NCBI GenBank assembly: GCA_020848905.1
Contig: JADLHG010000083.1
Location: 1 to 64,000 of the forward strand
Direction: 5' to 3'
DNA from: Deltaproteobacteria bacterium
GTDB lineage: Bacteria > Myxococcota_A > Polyangia > GCA-2747355 > JADLHG01
Length of the DNA: 64,000 bases
A model generated the notes under the pieces. That model was given only the letters and a program-made list of their open reading frames with translations. It was not told the DNA's origin and did no database searches. Positions within the stretch are counted from its first letter, which is position 1, and each line of letters starts with the position of its first letter. The position numbers and the translations under genes are program-made. Of the stretch, positions 53,303 to 61,490 are shown piece by piece.

Positions 53303-53737
53303 TCATTCGTCCCCGAGGCGCCTCAAGAGGTCCAGAAAGGCGCGTGCGGCCACGATCCGGATCCCCTGGTAGCTGCCCAGAGCCAGCAGGTGGTTGTCGC
53401 CGCTCACCACGAGCTCCGCCATGCCTTCCACGGCGGCCGCGAGGTACTTGTCGTCTTCGGGATCCGCGGCCACAGCGTGCGTTTCCAGCGTGCCCTCTAC
53501 GGGTACCGCGACGGCCTCCAGCGCAGCCAGCCAGAGCTCGAGGTCCCTGTTCGACGCAATGATGCGCTTTCGCACGCGTGGGTATCCGAGCAGCCGGCCA
53601 ACTTCCTCCAGGATGGCTGGAGACAGCACCAGCTCGAACGCACGCTGATGGAGACAGAGTCGTAGGATCTGCCCTGGAGGACCCTGAGGCCGCATCAGGG
53701 CGGAGGCGAAGATGTTGGCGTCCAGAACGACGCGCAC
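53303..53737 (-). CDS. PIN-domain toxin
   Basis: 144 residues, GTG start. PIN-fold acidic residues are present: VVLDANIFASAL (Asp6), PEDDKYLAAAVEG and LVVSGDNHLL. It fits the family often named putative toxin-antitoxin component, PIN family. Such proteins are ribonucleases. The antitoxin gene lies 5 bp upstream on the same strand, giving a VapBC-like pair, although the antitoxin is of Phd/YefM type and not of AbrB type. Confidence 0.88.
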   Translation of the reverse strand: MRVVLDANIFASALMRPQGPPGQILRLCLHQRAFELVLSPAILEEVGRLLGYPRVRKRIIASNRDLELWLAALEAVAVPVEGTLETHAVAADPEDDKYLAAAVEGMAELVVSGDNHLLALGSYQGIRIVAARAFLDLLRRLGDE

Positions 53738-53742
53738 CGGTC

Positions 53743-54018
53743 TCAGCCTCGGCGCCGCCGGGGTCGGCTCCGGTGCTTCGCCTCGTTGGCCAGGTCGTCG
53801 GCCTCACGTTGCGAGAGCGACGGCTCCTGTCGGTCGAGCAGCTCCAATAGGTGCATCGTAGCTGCCCGCTGCATTTGCTCCAGCCTCTCGACGGGCACCA
53901 CCGCGGCGAGCGCTACTCCCTTGCGCTCGATGATGTACTGGTCGTGGCGCAGAGCGACCCGGTTCAGGATGTCACCGAGCTGCCGTCGGGCCTCCATGGT
54001 GGAGATCGTTCGTGTCAT
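53743..54018 (-). CDS. Phd/YefM-family antitoxin
   Basis: 91 residues from ATG 54018 with GGAGG 5 bp upstream; a start at 54033 is weaker. It opens RTISTMEARRQLGDILNRVALRHDQYIIERKG, the classical Phd fold. The C-terminal part is long, charged and probably disordered until bound to toxin. It precedes and should neutralise the PIN toxin and repress the operon via the palindrome just upstream. Confidence 0.88.
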   Translation of the reverse strand: MTRTISTMEARRQLGDILNRVALRHDQYIIERKGVALAAVVPVERLEQMQRAATMHLLELLDRQEPSLSQREADDLANEAKHRSRPRRRRG

Positions 54019-54036
54019 CACATCCTCCAACATCTA

Positions 54037-54051
54037 CAACTATCATAGTTG
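54037..54051. promoter_or_regulatory. Palindromic operator of the toxin-antitoxin operon
   Basis: CAACTAT-C-ATAGTTG is a perfect 7-bp inverted repeat with a 1-bp centre, 19 bp upstream of the antitoxin ATG. It sits in an AT-rich patch that is unusual here. Phd-type antitoxins bind such sites and autoregulate. It also lies upstream of the divergent zinc-ribbon gene. Confidence 0.72.
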
Positions 54052-54131
54052 AGCACCGTGGTCCGTTCTACCGGCATCGACCGAGATTCTTGGCTCCCGC
54101 GCTCTCGACACGCTGCGTCTGGCTCTGCGAC

Positions 54132-54270
54132 GCCGCAAAAAACCTCCAAGGAAGGACCGGGGTCGCGCTGTCAGATGCGCGGGGGGTCAGCCGTCTGGCC
54201 CCCGACGACTCACGAGAGCGATCCGCGCGGGCTCACCCGAAGGGGAGGTCTGCGCCGACGGAGGTCCTCG
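54132..54270 (+). promoter_or_regulatory. Conserved leader of zinc-ribbon paralogue 1
   Basis: About 140 nt are shared with 58982-59117 upstream of paralogue 2, starting CCGCAAAAAACCTCCAAGG and including a stem near 54182-54203 (GGGGGTCAG-ccgt-CTGGCCCCC). The same stem in copy 2 (near 59028-59050) has changed bases on both sides while pairing is largely kept. The frame is open through the leader, but there is no start codon in it. The ribosome site GGAGG is at its end. It is probably a transcribed leader or the edge of a mobile element. Confidence 0.6.
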
Positions 54271-56664
54271 ATGACGAACCCTGGCACCCTCGACATCGCG
54301 CCCGGTCCGTCCCTGGCGGCACGCCCTTCGACCGACGCTGGCCCGAGTCTCCGTCCGTCGCTCGCCGACCTCGAGGACCGCATCGATCTTCACGGCCCGC
54401 TCGAGGAGGACCCGATCGTCGGCTGGCTCTGCGGCTGGCGCGTTCGGCTCCTCGCGCCGGTGAACGGTCGACCGGCTGGCACCCCTGGCCACGTCGTGCC
54501 CATGGAGCACCCGGCCTGGCAGCGCTGCAACCGCCGCCACCTGCTCCCCGTGGAGGCCGGCTCCGAGCTCGTGATGGTCCCGTTCGCAGACCTGGCCATG
54601 GCCGGCGCCGGGCCCCGCGAGGTGGGGGAGTCGCTGGAGAGCTGGCTCGAGCGCTGCCTGCGGGCCGGGGACCTCGAGGTCATCCTCGCGCAGCGCCCGG
54701 ACGGCCTGGCCCCTTCGGCGCAGGCGCACCTCGCGCTCTATCGTGCCGCGGCGCTGCGCCACGCGGGGCGACCGGAGGAGACGCTCTCCGCGCTCGCTGA
54801 CGCGCGAAGCCTGTTTCAGACATCGGAGCAGCGCGTGGACGCCGCGCGTCTTCGTTGTGGCGCGTTCCGGGACCGGCAGCGACCTGCAGAGGCGCTCCTC
54901 GTTGGACGCGAGGTCGAGCCGCTGCTTGCCTCGGTCTCCGGACGAACGCGGGGTCGCTTTCTCACGGCCCTGGCCTTTGCGTATCACGCCGCGGGGCGCG
55001 CCGAGGACGCGGGTCGGCTGTTGACCGAGGCCGAGAGCTGCGCCGCCGAACCTGGTGACGCGCTGACGTCCGGGGAAATCGCCCTGGTTCGAGGCTGCCT
55101 CCTCCGCGGGTCAGCTCCCGAAGCCGCCCTCGTGAGTCAAACAGCAGCGCTGCGGCATTTCCAGACGGCGGGGGCCATCCCCGAGTGCGGCTACGCCCTC
55201 GGCAACCTGATGCTGCTCGCCATGGATCGCCTCGACGCGGGGCCGCCGAGCCGGGAGGTGGTCTGGAGGCTCCTCGGCCTGTGCTCGGCGGCGGCGGCCT
55301 GCTTTCGCGTCGCGCGGAATCGGCCCGCCCTGCAGAAGGTCTTCTCCCTGCTCGTCGAGAAAGAGCGCGACCCCGTGCGAGCGCTCGACCAGCTCGATGA
55401 GCTCGTCGCCCTGGATCCGGGCGCCACCGCGTCGGACCCGTTGCACCACTTCGTGCGCGGGCAGAGGGAACTCGCGGCCCAGCGCTGGGACCAGGCGGAG
55501 GCCTCGCTCGCCTGCGCCGCGCACCTGATTTCCGAGGACGAAGATCCCGAGGGAGCCGCCAAGATCGCCGCGCGGCGTTCGCTCCTCGCCACGGGGCGCA
55601 GCGACGAAGCCGCCGCACGAGCCCACCTCGCGCACGCTGAGGCGCTCGTGGGGGACATGCACGATTCGGCGACAGGTGACACGCTCGGGCAGGCCGGGTG
55701 GGCTGTGGAGTTCCTGTCGGACCTTCCCGGGCCCGAGCTTCGCGACCTGGCGCTCGCGCAGTCCGTGCCTGGCGGCGCGCTCTCCCACTGGGGCTCCGCG
55801 TCCGTCCGCGAGCTCCTGGAGCAGGAGCAGGCGTCGATCGTGGAGTGGGCGAGCGACGGGCTCTCGGCGCTGGACCCGGCCTTGCTCGAGCTGGACCTCG
55901 ACCACCTGGTGGGCACGCTCTTCCGCCACGGCCGGTGCCTCGCGCACGTCTTCTTTCGGCGTGGCCGGCCATCCCCCTCGGTGGCCGTGCCCCTCGGCCC
56001 GGGCATCCTGCGCCGCTGGCTCGCACAGCTCGAACATCCGGAGACCCGAGAGCACGCCCTGGTCAGCGCCGCGGTCAACACGGCGCTCTCCGCCGGCGAG
56101 GTGGGCGCCGCGCTGCCGATCCAGTTTGCCGTCGCCACGTGCCTCGGCGAGGACCCCGAGCTCGCTCGGCCCCGAGAGCTGCTCACCGACATCCTGCGCG
56201 TGACCCTTGTCCGCGGCCTGACCCTGGAGGTGATGGTCGACGCCGCCGCGCGCGAGGTCGAGGAGCAGCTCAACGCGCGCGCCGTGGCCCACGAGCTCGG
56301 CGAGCCGCCGACCGATTCGGGCATCGAAGCTCCTCTGCTCGCCCAGGCCCAGGCTCGCTTCTCCAAGCCCAAGCGGAACTGGCGCGACCAGCTCCGCAGC
56401 CTCACGCGCCTCCTCGAGCCCACCGCCTGTCCCTGGCCGCGCGATCTCCGCTGCCGTTGCGGCGCCGATCTGCGCCCGTACATCTTCTGCTGCGACCACA
56501 CGCAGCCGGTGGACTACGCCGCCCATGCGCCCCGCCTGCGCGGGGGCTACGTCATCCCCTGCGACCTCTGCGGCGGCGAGCTCCACGGCTTTCGCTGCGA
56601 TGCCTGCGGCCAGGTCCTGACCTGGGACCTCGGTGTGGTCCCGACGCTGAAGGGGGAGAACTAG
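54271..56664 (+). CDS. Zinc-ribbon TPR-like protein, paralogue 1
   Basis: 797 residues from ATG 54271 behind GGAGG. Layout: an N-terminal domain of about 130 residues with LEDRIDLHGPLEED, WLCGWRVRLLAPVNG and HPAWQRCNRR; a long helical-repeat part (LALYRAAALRHAGRPEETL, FLTALAFAYHAAGRAEDA, ALVRGCLLRGS); a second alpha-rich part with DLHLVGTLFRHGRCLAHVFFRRG-like segments; and a C-terminal pair of zinc ribbons (CRCGADL, FCCD, CDLCGG, CDACGQ) ending TWDLGVVPTLKGEN. No signal peptide. The function is unknown. The stop TAG overlaps the convergent AbiEii stop on CTAG. Paralogue 2 lies 4.5 kb on. By eye about two thirds of residues agree. Confidence 0.75.
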   Translation: MTNPGTLDIAPGPSLAARPSTDAGPSLRPSLADLEDRIDLHGPLEEDPIVGWLCGWRVRLLAPVNGRPAGTPGHVVPMEHPAWQRCNRRHLLPVEAGSELVMVPFADLAMAGAGPREVGESLESWLERCLRAGDLEVILAQRPDGLAPSAQAHLALYRAAALRHAGRPEETLSALADARSLFQTSEQRVDAARLRCGAFRDRQRPAEALLVGREVEPLLASVSGRTRGRFLTALAFAYHAAGRAEDAGRLLTEAESCAAEPGDALTSGEIALVRGCLLRGSAPEAALVSQTAALRHFQTAGAIPECGYALGNLMLLAMDRLDAGPPSREVVWRLLGLCSAAAACFRVARNRPALQKVFSLLVEKERDPVRALDQLDELVALDPGATASDPLHHFVRGQRELAAQRWDQAEASLACAAHLISEDEDPEGAAKIAARRSLLATGRSDEAAARAHLAHAEALVGDMHDSATGDTLGQAGWAVEFLSDLPGPELRDLALAQSVPGGALSHWGSASVRELLEQEQASIVEWASDGLSALDPALLELDLDHLVGTLFRHGRCLAHVFFRRGRPSPSVAVPLGPGILRRWLAQLEHPETREHALVSAAVNTALSAGEVGAALPIQFAVATCLGEDPELARPRELLTDILRVTLVRGLTLEVMVDAAAREVEEQLNARAVAHELGEPPTDSGIEAPLLAQAQARFSKPKRNWRDQLRSLTRLLEPTACPWPRDLRCRCGADLRPYIFCCDHTQPVDYAAHAPRLRGGYVIPCDLCGGELHGFRCDACGQVLTWDLGVVPTLKGEN

Positions 56665-57464
56665 GCCGGTTCGGGCAGGAGAGAAAGTAGAGCGTCCTGC
56701 ACCCTCTCGAGTGCGCGATCCGCATCGAAGGACGCCCCGGTCACGAGCAGCGGTGGCACGTCGCTAAGGAAGACCTTGTCGTCGATCTTTTCAGCCATGT
56801 TCCGCTCGAACTCCGCACGGGTGACGTGTCGGCCTTCGTTCGCCAGGTACTGCCTGAAGCAGGCGACGATCTTCTCCGGCTGCAGTCCGACGACGCGCTC
56901 CAAAGCCTCCGAGAGATCGAAGAGGTCTCGCCCCTTCTTCCGCTGATAGAGGGCCCGGAGCTTTGTTCCAAGCAACTCCTCTGGCTCGTAGGTGAGTACG
57001 TCCGCCGCGCCACCGTGCCAGCCGCTTTCAACCACGAACCTCGTTCGTCGCGGACCGAGCACGCGACCATGTTCCCGCGTGTTGGTCTCCACCTTGAGCT
57101 TGAGGGGGGTGAGGGGCCTCGTTTCCGAATCGAAGCGGTAGACGAATGTCATGCGGCCCTGACCCTGCTTCCATTGCGGTTTCCCCAGCCAGGGGTCCAG
57201 TCGGGCCCGGATGGCACTCATGACAGGTCCGATAGGCCCCGCATTCACTTGCACAAGGTCGATGTCCTCCGAGTATCGGCCGGGTGGGTCGAAGAAGAGC
57301 TTGTGGAGCGCGGTGCCTCCCCGAAACGCTACTTCACGAGCCAGAAGGTCGTCCGAGTAGAGCTCGACGAGCGCACGGCACACCACGAGGTCCTGCTCAA
57401 CCTGAGCGTCCGTCGACCACGGCGCTCGCGACCGCCAGGCGGTGATGTGGGCTCGGGGAATCAT
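56661..57464 (-). CDS. AbiEii/AbiGii-type nucleotidyltransferase toxin
   Basis: 267 residues from ATG 57464. The nucleotidyltransferase motif reads AFRGGTALHKLF followed by YSEDIDLV, with the Gly-Ser/Thr and the paired Asp residues; a later Lys/Arg-rich motif (LLGTKLRALYQRKKGRDLFDL) fits the AbiEii family. The enzymes modify RNA, in some cases tRNA, and act as the toxin of a type IV system. It overlaps the abiEi stop by 4 bases (ATGA). The convergent zinc-ribbon gene shares its stop codon bases. Confidence 0.9.
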   Translation of the reverse strand: MIPRAHITAWRSRAPWSTDAQVEQDLVVCRALVELYSDDLLAREVAFRGGTALHKLFFDPPGRYSEDIDLVQVNAGPIGPVMSAIRARLDPWLGKPQWKQGQGRMTFVYRFDSETRPLTPLKLKVETNTREHGRVLGPRRTRFVVESGWHGGAADVLTYEPEELLGTKLRALYQRKKGRDLFDLSEALERVVGLQPEKIVACFRQYLANEGRHVTRAEFERNMAEKIDDKVFLSDVPPLLVTGASFDADRALERVQDALLSLLPEPA

Positions 57465-58327
57465 GGCTCGGTCTCCACCTTCTCGTTCACGAGGATCCGC
57501 CAGCGAGAGTCCTTCTTGGCCGATCGAACGCCCCGATCGCTTCGCAGCGGAACGTAGCGGCAGCGGCTCTTCGCGATCCACCCTGCGAGCTCCGACGCCG
57601 TCTCGCCCGCCCCAAGCTGCTCGAGGACGTAGCCCAGCCGCTGAGCGTTCGCCAGCTCCCCGTCAGTCCGGGCGACTTGGAGCAATCGCTCCGCGTCGAG
57701 TCGTTCGGCGAGCTCCTCGAGCACCGTGACGACGTGGCCGAGATGTCCTGCCCCCTCCAGATACCGAAAGAGATCGAGGGCCGTCGCTTCTGGCGTGGCG
57801 ACGCGCATGCTGCCCGTCTCCGTCTTGATCTCGACCGTCGGGGTGCGTTCGAGGTGGAGCTTCCGGAAGAAGCGGAGACGCACGCGTCCTGCTACGAGCG
57901 GCCGAAGCTGGCCGCTCGTCATCACCTGAAACTCCTGCGGCTGCTGATGCGCGGCGCCGTGCAGTGCGGCTGCGCTGAGCAGTCCGACGTAATACGGCTG
58001 GCCGGAGAACCTCATCAGGTCGTCGAGGAACCAACTCGGCGGGGGCGCCCCGGCCTCGCGATACTCCAGCGGGACGATAACCAGGAACCCGCGGCGGGGA
58101 ACCGCGAGGCGCCGCTTGGCGACCAGACGCTGAACGGCCTTCTTGAGCGCGGCGTCGGACGTCTCGAGCGACCGAGCCGCATCCTCCTTCGTCAGCACGT
58201 AGCGACCGCTGGCCTGAAACGAGTCGACCAGGTCTGCGAGACTCCGCGGCCTCGCAGGCTTCGGGGAACCCTTCGCGGCGTTCTGCGCTCCCGTCACCAC
58301 GGTCCACGATGGCACATGCGGCGACAC
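57461..58327 (-). CDS. AbiEi-type antitoxin with winged HTH
   Basis: 288 residues from GTG 58327; GTG 58315 is an alternative. The N-terminal HTH (SGRYVLTKEDAARSLETSDAALKKAVQRLVAKRRLAVPRRG) is followed by AbiEi-type C-terminal features (WFLDDLMRFSGQPYYVGLLSAAALHGAAHQQPQEFQVMTSGQLRP and VATPEATALDLFRYL). AbiEi represses its own operon and counteracts AbiEii. It precedes abiEii with a 4-base overlap. The upstream AT-rich patch carries a repeated CGATATTG element. Confidence 0.88.
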   Translation of the reverse strand: MSPHVPSWTVVTGAQNAAKGSPKPARPRSLADLVDSFQASGRYVLTKEDAARSLETSDAALKKAVQRLVAKRRLAVPRRGFLVIVPLEYREAGAPPPSWFLDDLMRFSGQPYYVGLLSAAALHGAAHQQPQEFQVMTSGQLRPLVAGRVRLRFFRKLHLERTPTVEIKTETGSMRVATPEATALDLFRYLEGAGHLGHVVTVLEELAERLDAERLLQVARTDGELANAQRLGYVLEQLGAGETASELAGWIAKSRCRYVPLRSDRGVRSAKKDSRWRILVNEKVETEP

Positions 58328-58331
58328 TTCG

Positions 58332-58379
58332 CAATATCGTATGCATAAGGAGACATTCTTCGTCCCCTTAACAATATCG
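58332..58379. promoter_or_regulatory. AT-rich region with repeated CGATATTG upstream of AbiEi
   Basis: CAATATCG occurs at 58332-58339 and 58372-58379 (40 bp start to start), read CGATATTG on the gene strand, separated by ATGCAT. The patch is AT-rich compared with its surroundings and lies directly upstream of the AbiEi start. It is a plausible operator or promoter for the AbiEi autorepressor, whose relatives bind repeats. No clean -35/-10 pair is seen. Confidence 0.5.
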
Positions 58380-58463
58380 AACAGCGCTTGGCGCGAGCGT
58401 CCGGCAGCTATCGCGCATGGCCCCACTTCGGCCTTTTCTACCCGCCTCCCGTCGCTGACAGCG

Positions 58464-58889
58464 TCAGCCTCCGCGCGCCGCGACCGGCGGCGTCCCGCTC
58501 GCGGGCGCACCGATCAATCGACCGAGCAGGGCGCGCACGAGGGCCCGGGCCCGGCCGTAGAGCTGCTCGTCGAGCCACACCACGGCGATCATCGAGCGTC
58601 GAAACGAGCGTTCGTCTCCCGGCCAGAGCTCGGCCGCCACCTCGGGCCCCGCGGCGGCCACGAGCCCCCGCACGCCGTGCACGAGCAGCGCGAGGTCGTC
58701 CACGTACCCGAGGCCCGGCACGACGCGCAGCGTGTCGGAGATCAGATCGCCGTCGACCCATAGATAGACGGCCGATCCGGCGAGGCTCGCCTTGGCCGTC
58801 GCGGGCACGCGGGGGTCTCGGGCCAGCCGCCCGAGGAAGCGCACCAGCCGCACGGGGTCACGCGCGATATCCACTATCTGGCTCAGCAT
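58464..58889 (-). CDS. YkvA-like DUF1232 protein
   Basis: 141 residues from ATG 58889; a longer start is possible. The motif VDGDLISDTLRVVPGLGYVDDLALL matches the DUF1232 (YkvA) consensus, which spans a helix and an Asp-rich turn. Hydrophobic but without a clear signal. Function unknown in this family. It is oriented opposite to the zinc-ribbon paralogue 2. Confidence 0.75.
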   Translation of the reverse strand: MLSQIVDIARDPVRLVRFLGRLARDPRVPATAKASLAGSAVYLWVDGDLISDTLRVVPGLGYVDDLALLVHGVRGLVAAAGPEVAAELWPGDERSFRRSMIAVVWLDEQLYGRARALVRALLGRLIGAPASGTPPVAARGG

Positions 58890-58955
58890 GCCGGTCCTCC
58901 TCGCCGGGCGTTCGCGCGCGGCGCGTTGCGTATCGACCAGACGTTCCACGAGCGG

Positions 58956-59025
58956 AAATCTGACAGGGTGCGAAGCGGCCCCGCAAAAACCTCCAAGGAA
59001 GGTCCGGGGTCGCGCTGTCAGATTT
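58956..59025. repeat. Structured inverted-repeat element (REP-like)
   Basis: Perfect 11-bp arms AAATCTGACAG (58956-58966) and CTGTCAGATTT (59015-59025) enclose 48 nt. Inside, GCGGCCCCG and CGGGGTCGC form a further pairing with one G-T wobble around a CCTCCAAGGAAGG loop. A partial copy lacking the left arm lies at 54132-54176 upstream of paralogue 1. The folded shape and split arms recall REP/BIME-type or transposase-targeted hairpins. No transposase is adjacent. Confidence 0.6.
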
Positions 59026-59117
59026 GCGGGGGGTCAGACGTCTGTTCCCCGACGGCCCACGAGAGCGACCCGCGCGGGCTCACCCGAAAGGGAGGTCCGC
59101 GCCCAAGGAGTTCCTCG
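58982..59117 (+). promoter_or_regulatory. Conserved leader of zinc-ribbon paralogue 2
   Basis: Copy of the leader at 54132-54270, differing at scattered positions. The stem near 59028-59050 (GGGGTCAGACGTCTGTTCCCC-like) contains the palindrome CAGACGTCTG. The ribosome site AAGGAG replaces GGAGG of the first copy. Its left edge overlaps the right half of the inverted-repeat element at 58956-59025. Confidence 0.6.
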
Positions 59118-61490
59118 ATGACGAATCCTGGCACGCTCGACGCCGCGCATGCTCCGTCGCCGGCAGCGCGCTCTTCGACCGACGCTGGCCCGAGTTTCCG
59201 CCCGTCGCTCGCCGACCTCGAGGACCGCATCGATCTGCACGGTCCGCTGGCACGGGATCTGCTGGTCCGGTGGCTCTGCGGCTGGCGCGTTCAGCTCCTC
59301 GCGCCGGTGAACGGGCAACCGACGGGGACCCTCGGCTACATCGTGCCCGTGGAGCATCCGGCCTGGCAGCGCTGCAACCGCCGCCGCCTCCTCCCCGTGG
59401 CCACGGAGTCCGAGCTGGTGATGGTCCCGTTCGCGGAGCTGGCCCTGGCCGGCGCCGGGCCCCGTGGGGAAGGGGAGCCGCTGGAGAGCTGGCTCGAGCG
59501 CTGCCTCCGGGCCGGGGACCTCGAGGTCATCCTCGCCCAGCGCCCGGACGGCCTGGGCCCCCCGGGGCAGGCGCAGCTCGTGCTCTACCGCGCCGCGGCA
59601 CTTCGCCTCGCGGGTCGACCGGACGAGACGCTCGCTGTGCTCGATGACGCGCGAGGCTTGCTACGCGACCCCGTGGATCGCGCGGACGCCGCGCGGCTGC
59701 GCTGGAGGGCGCTCCATAACCAGGAGCGCTACGAGGAGGCTCTTCGCATCGGATCCGACGTCGAACCGCTGCTCGCCTCGGTCCCCTGGCGCACGCGGGC
59801 CCGGTGCCTCGCCGCCCTGGCCTTCGCGCACCACGCCGCGGGGAGCGCCAAGGACGCGGACCGGCTCTTGACAGCGGCCGAAACCTGCGCGGCCGGGCAG
59901 CACGACCCGCTGACGTCGGGAGAGCTCGCCATGGTCCGAGGCGCGACGCTGCGCCCGACCGATATCAAGGCAGCCGCGACGCATCAGCGACAGGCCTTGA
60001 GGTCTTTCCTGGCGGTAGGCGCCATCCCCGAGTGTGGCTACGCCCTCGGGAACCTGATGCTGGTGGCCATCGATCGTCTCGACATGGCTCCGCGGACTCG
60101 GGTCGCGGTCGGGCAGCTTCTCGGCCTGGGCTCGGCGGCAGCCGCGTGCTATCGCGTCACCCGGAACCGACCCGCCCTGATGAAGGTCCTCTCCCTGCTC
60201 GTCGAGTGGGAGCGCGACCCGGAGCGTGCGCTTGGCTACCTCGATGATCTCTCCGCCCTGGATCCGGGCGCCACCGCGTCGGACGCGCTGCACCACGTCC
60301 TGCGCGGGCAGTGGGAGATGGCGGCCCAGCGCTGGGATCAGGCGGAGGACTCGCTCGCTCGCGCGGCGCGGCTGGTCCCCGAGGACCAGTACCCCGAGGG
60401 AGCGGCCAGGATCGCCGCCAGCCGCTCGCTCCTCGCCACGGGGCGCAACGACGCCGCCAGCGCGCGAGCCCATCTGGCTCACGCCGAGTTCTTCGCCGGC
60501 GATGCCCCAGGCCGATGGACCCGCGATGCCTTCGCACGGGCCCGGTGGGCCGTCCGTCTCCTCGATAACGTCCCCGGGCACGAGTTGCGGGATCTCGAGC
60601 TCGTGAAGACCACGCCCGGCGGGCCGCTCTCCATGTGGGGCTCGGAGGCCGTGCAAGATCTCATGGCGTGGGAGCGGCGTTGCATCCTGACGTGGGGCGC
60701 GGATCTACTTCAGAAGGGGGCGCGTATCCCGAGCGACCTACGCCTCGAGCCCCTGGTGGCCGAGTTCTTTCGCTTCGGGCAGGACCTCTGCCATTACCAC
60801 CTTCGCCGGGGCCGTCCCTCTTCGTCGGTGGCTGTACCGCTCGAGCCGGCCTTCCTGCAGGGCTGGCTGGAGCACGTCGATCGGCGCGGCACGCGCGAGC
60901 AGCGGATGATCACTTCCGCTCTCACCGCTGCGCTCTCAGCGAGTGAGCGCGCCGTCGCCTTCCGGATCCATGCCGCGGTGTTGGAGTACGTTGCTGGCGG
61001 CCCGGATCGCGACCACCTCACGCAGCCGCTCTCGGACATCCTACGCAGAGCCATCACCCGGGGCCTGACCCTGGAGGCGATGGTCGACGCGGCCGCCCGC
61101 GAGGTCGAGGAGCAGCTCGACAATCTCGTCGTGGCTCACAGGCTCGGCGACGCGCCGCCCGTCGCGAGCGACGAGGACCCTCGCCCCTCGCAGCGCAAGC
61201 GGCACTGGCGCGATGGTCTGCGCAGGCTCACGCGCCTCCTCGAGCCCACCGCCTGTCCCTGGCCGCTCGATCTCCGCTGCCGTTGTGGCGCCGATCTGCG
61301 CCCGTTCCTGTTCTGCTGCGACTCCTCGACGCCCGTGAACTACGCCTTCCACGCGCCCCGCCTGTGTCCCGGCTACCAGATCCCATGCCGTCGCTGTGGC
61401 GACGAGCTCTCCGGCTTCTTGTGCATTGCCTGCGGTCAGGCCGTGACCTGGGACCTCGGCGTGGTCCCGACGTTGAAGGGGGAGAACTGA
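59118..61490 (+). CDS. Zinc-ribbon TPR-like protein, paralogue 2
   Basis: 790 residues from ATG 59118 with AAGGAG upstream. Same layout as the copy at 54271: LEDRIDLHGPLARD start, WLCGWRVQLLAPVNG, helical repeats (LVLYRAAALRLAGRPDETL, CLAALAFAHHAAGSAKDA, QWEMAAQRWDQAEDSLARAA), then two zinc ribbons (CRCGADL, FCCD, CRRCGDEL, CIACGQ) and the identical tail TWDLGVVPTLKGEN. No signal. The stop overlaps the start of the secreted LRR protein by one base (TGATG), so the two are translationally coupled. Its substrate or partner is unknown, but coupling points to work with the next two genes. Confidence 0.76.
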   Translation: MTNPGTLDAAHAPSPAARSSTDAGPSFRPSLADLEDRIDLHGPLARDLLVRWLCGWRVQLLAPVNGQPTGTLGYIVPVEHPAWQRCNRRRLLPVATESELVMVPFAELALAGAGPRGEGEPLESWLERCLRAGDLEVILAQRPDGLGPPGQAQLVLYRAAALRLAGRPDETLAVLDDARGLLRDPVDRADAARLRWRALHNQERYEEALRIGSDVEPLLASVPWRTRARCLAALAFAHHAAGSAKDADRLLTAAETCAAGQHDPLTSGELAMVRGATLRPTDIKAAATHQRQALRSFLAVGAIPECGYALGNLMLVAIDRLDMAPRTRVAVGQLLGLGSAAAACYRVTRNRPALMKVLSLLVEWERDPERALGYLDDLSALDPGATASDALHHVLRGQWEMAAQRWDQAEDSLARAARLVPEDQYPEGAARIAASRSLLATGRNDAASARAHLAHAEFFAGDAPGRWTRDAFARARWAVRLLDNVPGHELRDLELVKTTPGGPLSMWGSEAVQDLMAWERRCILTWGADLLQKGARIPSDLRLEPLVAEFFRFGQDLCHYHLRRGRPSSSVAVPLEPAFLQGWLEHVDRRGTREQRMITSALTAALSASERAVAFRIHAAVLEYVAGGPDRDHLTQPLSDILRRAITRGLTLEAMVDAAAREVEEQLDNLVVAHRLGDAPPVASDEDPRPSQRKRHWRDGLRRLTRLLEPTACPWPLDLRCRCGADLRPFLFCCDSSTPVNYAFHAPRLCPGYQIPCRRCGDELSGFLCIACGQAVTWDLGVVPTLKGEN

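Noticed and set aside
54049-54270. Upstream start of zinc-ribbon paralogue 1 within the leader
   Set aside because: The frame is open but unlike the paralogue before position 54132, has no ribosome site, and a good one precedes ATG 54271.
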